From the NCBI GenBank assembly GCA_009785545.1, contig WQWD01000059.1:1-10658 (forward strand): 10,658 bases of DNA. Reading direction: 5' to 3'. Numbering within the stretch: the stretch's first letter is position 1; the number at the start of each line of letters is the position of its first letter. The notes under the pieces were generated by a model, which was given only the letters and a program-made list of their open reading frames with translations, was not told the origin of the DNA and searched no databases. This stretch comes from Treponema sp. (GTDB lineage: Bacteria > Spirochaetota > Spirochaetia > Treponematales > Breznakiellaceae). Made by a program: the position numbers and the translations under genes. Shown here piece after piece: positions 5,536 through 10,658 of this stretch.

Positions 5536-6194
5536 TGAAAGTAAATATATTTGACATTGACGACACAATAGTAAAAAAAACAACGGCTCAATATTTTATT
5601 GTGTACGCTCTAAAAGAAAAAGTTATTCGTTTTTCGCAGATAAACAAGCTGTTAATCGACTGGATAAAATATAAAATTGCAAGACCGGACAATGATTTTA
5701 TCGAACATACCGTAAAAAAATTAAAAGGTATAAAAAAATCCGATCTTGATCGTGTAGCCGAAATCACATTTCAAAAAAAAATAAAACAAAATATATACGC
5801 AGACGCCGCCAGTTTAATTTGGGAAGCACAAAAAAGAGGGGAGAGGGTTATTTTTGCGACATCCTCAATGGAATTTATAATAAAACCAATCGAAAAGTTT
5901 TTTAAAACCGAACCCTCTCTGGCTACTACGATGGAATACAAAGATGGTCTTACAACCGGCAAATTAGAAGGTTATAGTTTATTCGGAAAGAAAAAAAAAG
6001 ATTCGGTTTCCGAATGGATGACAAAAAACAATATACGGATCGAAGACACAAGTTTTTATTCAGATTCCTATACCGACATTCCGTTACTCGAATACTGTGC
6101 CAATCCAAACGCAGTTAACCCTGACAGAATATTAAAGAAAAAAGCGAAAAAACTGGGCTGGAAAATTTTACGGTTTAAAAAGACTTTAGGCTGA
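5535..6194 (+). CDS. HAD superfamily subclass IB phosphatase (SerB-like)
   Basis: The 219-residue protein has the HAD phosphatase motifs: nucleophile D7 and acid D9 in FDIDDT (6-11), motif II Ser in IFATSSMEF (106-114), Lys-rich motif III area (K152-K155), and motif IV SDSYTDIPLLE (176-186). The ending, with NPD and GWKILRF, is usual for IB hydrolases whose cap is a helical insert (about residues 15-95). Its ATG overlaps the plsC stop (TAATG) and lacks a good Shine-Dalgarno, so translation is probably coupled. A role in removing phosphate from a phospholipid intermediate such as phosphatidate or lysophosphatidate is inferred from the operon; phosphoserine phosphatase activity cannot be excluded. 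Codon use is notably A-rich, including runs of eight A near 5573 and nine A at 5991-5999. Confidence 0.85.
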   Translation: MKVNIFDIDDTIVKKTTAQYFIVYALKEKVIRFSQINKLLIDWIKYKIARPDNDFIEHTVKKLKGIKKSDLDRVAEITFQKKIKQNIYADAASLIWEAQKRGERVIFATSSMEFIIKPIEKFFKTEPSLATTMEYKDGLTTGKLEGYSLFGKKKKDSVSEWMTKNNIRIEDTSFYSDSYTDIPLLEYCANPNAVNPDRILKKKAKKLGWKILRFKKTLG

Positions 6195-6198
6195 GCCA

Positions 6199-6240
6199 GT
6201 CCCAAAAACTGCGAACCTCCGGTTCGGTCAGTTTTGAGAC
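6199..6240. terminator. Intrinsic terminator hairpin between convergent genes
   Basis: CGAACC (6212-6217) and GGTTCG (6221-6226) form a perfect 6-bp stem with a 3-nt loop. It is extended by AAAACTG (6205-6211) against CAGTTTT (6229-6235) across a 2-nt bulge, with GTC/GAC at the ends. The stem is followed by short T runs on both strands (CAGTTTT rightward, CAGTTTTT leftward), so it could serve both the lipid operon and the leftward lipoprotein gene. Confidence 0.65.
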
Positions 6241-6254
6241 AGGTTTCCGTATTT

Positions 6255-6917
6255 TTACCAGCGAAACGATACTCCTAAACCATTCTGTATTTCAATCAAA
6301 TCCATCATCGGTATTGTCATCGAAACTCGTCTGCCTGATGTAACAACCTCTGTCAAAGCGGGAGGTGTGGCAGCGTTTCCTTCTCCGTCCGTGATTATCA
6401 TCGTAGAATTTTCGTGAGCGCTGAAGGAAACCGAAAAATCATAACCTAAAAACATAATTTGCGCTAATGCCATCAGTTGCGGATCAAATCCAAGAGCGCT
6501 TAAATCCTCTGAACCTGTTGTCAAAATCAGGCTAAGTACATTTGTATTGCCTTCACTGACGATTGATACTCGTTCGCTGAAAGGATCGACAACTTCCAAT
6601 AATGTTTGCACGTTGTCAAAATTGATCACTACCGTAGTCACAGTATCTTGCCCCGTGTTTCTTGAAGAAAACGAGCCTAAACTCGCTCCGTTTATGCGTT
6701 CGATAGACCTTTCCCAGTCAGCCCTGCCGACGGGGATTGTCGGCCAGTTTTCGTTTCCGTCAAGAAGCCCAAGATTTCCCAGTGCATTGGAAACCCTGTA
6801 TTCAAAAGTTAATCTTCCCGAACCGTCTCTGTTCATTTGAATATCCATAGAAAGACCGATACACGAATTAAAAACAGCTAAAAACACTAAAACAAAAAAC
6901 AGCCATATTTTTTTCAT
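6255..6917 (-). CDS. LppM-like small lipoprotein
   Basis: The 220-residue protein starts with a lipoprotein signal: MKK, a hydrophobic stretch (residues 4-16) and the lipobox FNSC with C19, a loose form common in spirochaetes. The mature part is about 202 residues, beta-rich, with no further membrane segment. The stretch after the lipidated Cys, SMDIQMNRDGSGRLTFEYRV (23-42), resembles the start of the LppM domain. That resemblance is from memory of the family pattern, so the assignment is moderate; a plain uncharacterised treponemal lipoprotein is the fallback. Shine-Dalgarno GGAGGA (6929-6924) sits 6 nt before the ATG and inside the end of the upstream DUF503 gene. The ATG overlaps that gene's stop (TAATG), so the two are translated together. 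Probable location is the outer leaflet of the inner membrane or the periplasmic face of the outer membrane. Confidence 0.75.
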   Translation of the reverse strand: MKKIWLFFVLVFLAVFNSCIGLSMDIQMNRDGSGRLTFEYRVSNALGNLGLLDGNENWPTIPVGRADWERSIERINGASLGSFSSRNTGQDTVTTVVINFDNVQTLLEVVDPFSERVSIVSEGNTNVLSLILTTGSEDLSALGFDPQLMALAQIMFLGYDFSVSFSAHENSTMIITDGEGNAATPPALTEVVTSGRRVSMTIPMMDLIEIQNGLGVSFRW

Positions 6918-7204
6918 TAAAATTCCTCCGAATATATTTTCATATCCTGAACGCGCACAGGCGTTTCTTTTTCTATCAAGTTGAAAGCTTTTTGAAGAAC
7001 TTTCTCCCCAAAAACTTTTGAATTAGACACAATCGCGCCGCCGATTTGAGAAAAAGACAAAGAGTCCTGAAGGTCAACTTCTGCGGCGCTAAGATGAAAG
7101 CGGCGGTGCATTTTGTCCAGTACTGATTTGATAATTCTGCGTTTTTCCTTGATACTCAAAACATCAGGAATTTCGAAAATTATCTGTATCATCGAAACAA
7201 CCAT
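6917..7204 (-). CDS. DUF503 / YlxP-like small protein
   Basis: The 95-residue protein matches the DUF503 (YlxP-like) pattern: a first beta strand ending in IP, then SIKEKRRIIKSVLDKM (17-32), the family's SLKxKRR helix, RRFHLSAAEVDLQD (34-47), and GGAIVSN (55-61). Relatives often lie in the nusA-infB-rbfA region and are suspected to have a translation- or ribosome-linked role, but function is unproven. Here the neighbour is a lipoprotein gene instead. Start choice is uncertain. The ATG at 7204 gives four residues more than the family normally has, and the ATG at 7192 (M5) aligns better. Neither has a clear Shine-Dalgarno. Confidence 0.75.
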   Translation of the reverse strand: MVVSMIQIIFEIPDVLSIKEKRRIIKSVLDKMHRRFHLSAAEVDLQDSLSFSQIGGAIVSNSKVFGEKVLQKAFNLIEKETPVRVQDMKIYSEEF

Positions 7205-7267
7205 AACCTATAATATATCAATTTTTGATGGCTGAATAGCTCTGACGAATGTGATATGATATTTTAA
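7205..7267. promoter_or_regulatory. 63-bp divergent promoter region
   Basis: The region separates two back-to-back genes. Rightward, TGATATGAT (7252-7260) is an extended -10 ending 7 bp before the ATG at 7268. Transcription from it would start at or next to the ATG, giving a leaderless mRNA. A consensus TATAAT at 7209-7214 is a second rightward option with a 45-50 nt leader. Leftward, TATTAT (7215-7210) overlaps that same sequence and would start transcription near the ATG at 7204. No Shine-Dalgarno is seen for either gene. The -35 matches are poor in all cases. Confidence 0.45.
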
Positions 7268-10200
7268 ATGTTAAAAAACCGCCGTGTGATAGCAATAATT
7301 TTTACTCTTCTCTTTCTTCTTCCAATTTTTGGTTTCGGCGAAGAAGACACAGCGGCTGAATTCGATGCTGAACTCGATACAGAATTCGATATCGAAGAAT
7401 TGCGGCAGAGAGTTTTACAGGAAGCTCCAAACGAGCTTTTTTCGATGTCACTTTTTGACAACGATGTTTCGCTGTTTTTTTCAGGTTCGTGGTTTGGATC
7501 GTTTCAATTAAATCCGGGTTTTTCTTTTTCTCCCATCGGGTCCGGTTTTATGCCGCCTCAAACGCCTGTCTTTTCGCAGGAAGTCGATTTAACTCTGTCG
7601 CTCTGGATAAACAACAGATGGTTTGTAGAGGCGAATTTTAATGACGGACATGCTCAGAATACATACAGCGCAGGCTATCAGGGAATGCCCGGAGAGTTTA
7701 TTCAATTTGCTGTAATTGGAAATACAGGGCTTGATTTCCCGTCATTTCCGTATATGGATTTAGGAGGCGATTCTGCGGCTTCATTTGGTTTTTACAGCCG
7801 TATGGGAAATCAAACTTGGGATATACACACGCTTCTTCGTTATGATTCCTCCGCAAGAGAAGAACGTGTTTTCTACGGCGGAAGGGAAAGAAACTTTTTT
7901 TACGAGCAGCCTCAAAATTCAATACGAGGAGTTTCATTTGTGCTTCCCGATTACAACATTGATTCGCCGATTGTCGTCTACATCGAAGATGATAGAGGAA
8001 CAATTATTGATAACAGTTTTAGACGCTGGCGGGTAGCTTCCCCAAGCGAGTTTGCGGCTTCCAGCTCTCAGGGTCTTGTGGAGTTGAGTTTTAGGCCTCA
8101 AGGCATGGTAGCGGTATCGTATTCAAAAAACGGAGATACCCGTGCTTGGGATATTTCGATGGGAAACTATGACGGCGTACCTGACGGTTATTTGCGGACA
8201 GTCCAAGAGTGGTTTGGCAGTGGTATCAACTTAGGTGATTTCCCTCAAGCCGGCAACAGAAATCCCGCTGCAAGGCGGCCGGGAGAGGTTGAGTTTGGCA
8301 CTGTGCCGGCTCTTGTTGTTTTTGAGCCGGGTACATTTTCCCCTTTTGAAAGACGTAACCGTTATCAGTCGCCGTCAAGCGCTTCCGAAATGTCGGCTCT
8401 TGTGCGCCTTTCTTCGGGCAGTGAAATATCAGGGTTTGAACTTATTCCGTTTGATTCAAGTTTTTTTACAACAGATTTGCTTGTATTTACTGCTGCTGCC
8501 GGACAAATAAATATTTATGAACTATTAAAAATCGGCAATTTTTCACGGCGTGATCCTCAAACTCTCTGGCCTTTGGCGTATGACTCCCCCGAAATTTATC
8601 TTGATGTTTCCAATGTTTTTCCCGGCGATATAGCTTTACGTTTTACAAATTTTAACGCTGCCGGCGGCTTTTTTATCGGAACCGATATAGTTCCCGGCTC
8701 TGTGCAGGTTTGGAGAAGCGGCATTCAGGATACAAATTTTAGTTATAGCTCTTTTACAGGCGAAGTTACGCTTTTAGGTTCTGTAGGACAAAATGAATTG
8801 ATACGAATTACGTTTTTAAGAAGAAGCGAAGAAACCCGTTTGGGAAGTATTGCGGCGGGAATTGGAGCTATCTATCAGGGAGCCGGGCCTTTTTCAGCGC
8901 AGGCAGCGATTGGCGCAAGAATGAATGTTACCAGTGATACATATTCAGATGAAGAGCACTCAAGCGCCGGCACTCTTGGATTGAGCGCAGCGGCAGACTG
9001 GGACTGGGATAATTTAAATTTTCGTGTAACGGGCGGAATGTTTTTTGAACAGGCTGATCAGGCAGGGCTTTTTCGCATTGCCGGAATGGAAGGGCATGAG
9101 CTGCTACTGCCTCTGCCGCCGCAAAATGCTTTTATTTCAAATCCTCCAATTTCTAATCCGCCGTCTGTAAATTTTACAAACCTCAATCCTGATAATCGTT
9201 CTGATTTGATTTTCAGAAATTACATTAACCGCACTGTTCTTGGAAATAATCTTATGCCAATCGAATGGAACACTCCGATAATCGCAGGGGTTAATCGGCC
9301 TTATCCCGCAAGAGATACGCAGCTTGGCAATGCTCAAGTTTTGGCGCTGGAATTTGACTTTTCGGGAGCAGAGAACTGGAGCGGTTTTCAAGTTCCGATA
9401 AGTCAGTTTGCGCCGAACCTTTCCGGCGCGGGAGAAATAGAAATTCCATTCAGGTTTTTTGGTTTTAACAGAGAACTTCAACCTCTTGATAATTTTAAAG
9501 TGATCATTCAGATTGGAGCGCTTTCGGGAAGCGATTTTGCTTTTGTGGAAAACCAACAATTGATTTGGGAAAAAGTGTTATTCGACACAGATCAAGACAC
9601 TTTTAGCAATGCCGGGAGAATTATAAGGTTTACGCTTGATGAAGATGACAGACAAAAGCTTTCCGGCGCTCGATACATTCGCCTTTTGGCAGTTTACGAA
9701 GGCACGGAAACCTTAACAGGGCGTGTACTGCTTGCGAGCCCTATCGTTCGAGGAGCTGCTTTCAGGCCTGTTATTTCTGACGGAGATGCTGTCATTGGAA
9801 CAAACATCGGTGTTACCGCCATAGAAACAATCGATACACATCATCCAACTCTTGCGGATGCTTTTCCTGAAATCATCAGGCGTGTTTCCTCAACTCCGTA
9901 TACACAAAGAGTTCTTAGAGTAAATTGGGAAAACTTAAATACAGGTTTTTCTGCAGGTGTTGATTCAAGATTAGGCAATATTCCTTTAGCTGATTATCGT
10001 GAATTGGCTTTTTTTGTAAAAATACCAAACGGTGCGTTTGGAAATCAAAATGAAACTTTAACTTTTAAGATAGCCGCAGGCCCTGATAACCTTGACGATT
10101 ACAGGCTGAGAGCAAACATCCCGCTGGACAGTTTGGCGGCAAGGGCAGGGGAGTGGAATAAAATAACAATTCGTTATCAGGGAAGTAATACAGGAGTATT

Positions 10201-10658
10201 TTTGAATGACGGCAATGTATCAGTTAGTGATGTTTTTTACAGGCCAAACCGTGGGACCGGGGACAATTTTTCAAGAAACACAAATTATACTATTATTTTG
10301 ATAAATCCCGTGAATTCTGTGACGGCGCTTGGAGACGGCACGATCTACATTGACGAAATAATTCTGGAAGACCCTATTACGTTTTACAGAATTAACGCCG
10401 GAGCTGTGTTGGATTATTCAAGACCGGGTGTTTTACTTTCTGCGGGAAGAACCGCAATTTTGTCAGACTTTACGTTTTTTAGCGCTTTTGAATCGGAAAT
10501 CCGATCCAGCATGAATACTGATGATTCAATAATGTTTGGAAGTATGGCAGGACGGACAGGGATTGATTTTTCGTTTTTGGGAACGCAAATTTCGGCTAAC
10601 TTAAATTCTACTATAGCGCAGGATACATTCCTGTGGAGTGCGGAACATGAAATTTCAA
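7268..10658 (+). CDS. Very large secreted outer-membrane protein, SprA/Sov-like (3' end beyond window)
   Basis: The frame is open for 1130 codons and runs off the window. Residues 1-24 form a Sec signal peptide (KNRR, then a hydrophobic core, ending GFG before EE), followed by an acidic linker. The rest is beta-rich. Several stretches resemble SprA, the barrel of the Bacteroidota type 9 secretion system: amphipathic strands about 102-165 with VIGNTGLDFPSFPYMDLGG (149-167), IRGVSFVLPDYN (219-230) before VVYIEDD, PGSVQVWRSG (476-485) followed by FTGEVTLLG, DNRSDLIFRNY (642-652), a jelly-roll-like region with ARYIRLLAVYEG (801-812), RVLRVNWENL (881-890), YRELAFFVKIP, and TIYIDEIILEDP about 1026-1037. 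After that alternating strands begin, as at the start of a barrel. The SprA link is by remembered pattern, not a search. SprA is about 2,400 residues, so less than half may be visible here. Confidence 0.75.
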   Translation, partial: MLKNRRVIAIIFTLLFLLPIFGFGEEDTAAEFDAELDTEFDIEELRQRVLQEAPNELFSMSLFDNDVSLFFSGSWFGSFQLNPGFSFSPIGSGFMPPQTPVFSQEVDLTLSLWINNRWFVEANFNDGHAQNTYSAGYQGMPGEFIQFAVIGNTGLDFPSFPYMDLGGDSAASFGFYSRMGNQTWDIHTLLRYDSSAREERVFYGGRERNFFYEQPQNSIRGVSFVLPDYNIDSPIVVYIEDDRGTIIDNSFRRWRVASPSEFAASSSQGLVELSFRPQGMVAVSYSKNGDTRAWDISMGNYDGVPDGYLRTVQEWFGSGINLGDFPQAGNRNPAARRPGEVEFGTVPALVVFEPGTFSPFERRNRYQSPSSASEMSALVRLSSGSEISGFELIPFDSSFFTTDLLVFTAAAGQINIYELLKIGNFSRRDPQTLWPLAYDSPEIYLDVSNVFPGDIALRFTNFNAAGGFFIGTDIVPGSVQVWRSGIQDTNFSYSSFTGEVTLLGSVGQNELIRITFLRRSEETRLGSIAAGIGAIYQGAGPFSAQAAIGARMNVTSDTYSDEEHSSAGTLGLSAAADWDWDNLNFRVTGGMFFEQADQAGLFRIAGMEGHELLLPLPPQNAFISNPPISNPPSVNFTNLNPDNRSDLIFRNYINRTVLGNNLMPIEWNTPIIAGVNRPYPARDTQLGNAQVLALEFDFSGAENWSGFQVPISQFAPNLSGAGEIEIPFRFFGFNRELQPLDNFKVIIQIGALSGSDFAFVENQQLIWEKVLFDTDQDTFSNAGRIIRFTLDEDDRQKLSGARYIRLLAVYEGTETLTGRVLLASPIVRGAAFRPVISDGDAVIGTNIGVTAIETIDTHHPTLADAFPEIIRRVSSTPYTQRVLRVNWENLNTGFSAGVDSRLGNIPLADYRELAFFVKIPNGAFGNQNETLTFKIAAGPDNLDDYRLRANIPLDSLAARAGEWNKITIRYQGSNTGVFLNDGNVSVSDVFYRPNRGTGDNFSRNTNYTIILINPVNSVTALGDGTIYIDEIILEDPITFYRINAGAVLDYSRPGVLLSAGRTAILSDFTFFSAFESEIRSSMNTDDSIMFGSMAGRTGIDFSFLGTQISANLNSTIAQDTFLWSAEHEIS

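Noticed and set aside
7698..8003. Antisense 101-codon frame on the minus strand
   Set aside because: Shadow of the N-terminal part of the giant gene; composition is atypical for a real protein and no start signal is seen.
9137..9559. Antisense 140-codon frame on the minus strand
   Set aside because: It lies wholly within the continuous frame of the giant outer-membrane gene and its translation is basic and without recognisable motifs.
7268..10658. Firm claim of a type 9 secretion system
   Set aside because: Only one component-like protein is visible, it is incomplete, and similarity was judged by eye; no other type 9 component is in the window.

Overview
The window looks like chromosomal DNA of a host-associated spirochaete, most likely a Treponema. 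The basis is the mix of families seen: an Rpn-family nuclease with a Glu/Gly-rich tail, a loose spirochaetal lipobox, a histidine-kinase-like ATPase fused to a cyclic-nucleotide domain, and a very large outer-membrane protein. Base composition is moderate to AT-rich. Species was not tested by any search.

Left part, 1-2458: a 122-nt sequence that folds end to end into one imperfect hairpin, then two leftward genes. The first (144-1028) is an Rpn-type PD-(D/E)XK nuclease. It carries an in-frame internal ATG with a strong Shine-Dalgarno, which would produce a 69-residue C-terminal protein. The second (1163-2458) is a three-domain signalling protein: degenerate receiver, GHKL/RsbW-like ATPase and cyclic-nucleotide-binding domain.

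Middle, 2459-6240: a divergent control region holds three tandem GTGA-N3-TCAC palindromes at 13-bp period, a perfect 14-bp palindrome on the -35 box, and an extended -10 promoter. It drives a tight four-gene rightward operon: GT4 glycosyltransferase, diacylglycerol-kinase-type lipid kinase, PlsC-type acyltransferase and HAD phosphatase. Gaps are 9 bp, 1 bp and a 1-bp TAATG overlap. Together these enzymes could make and interconvert lysophosphatidate, phosphatidate and diacylglycerol and glycosylate a lipid acceptor (inference). A hairpin between convergent genes ends the operon.

Right part, 6255-10658: a leftward pair (DUF503/YlxP-like protein, then a small LppM-like lipoprotein, overlapping by TAATG) stands back to back with a very large secreted protein starting at 7268. 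That reading frame stays open for 1130 codons to the window edge. Its layout resembles SprA/Sov, the giant barrel of the Bacteroidota type 9 secretion system, which is unexpected in a spirochaete and is the observation most worth following up.
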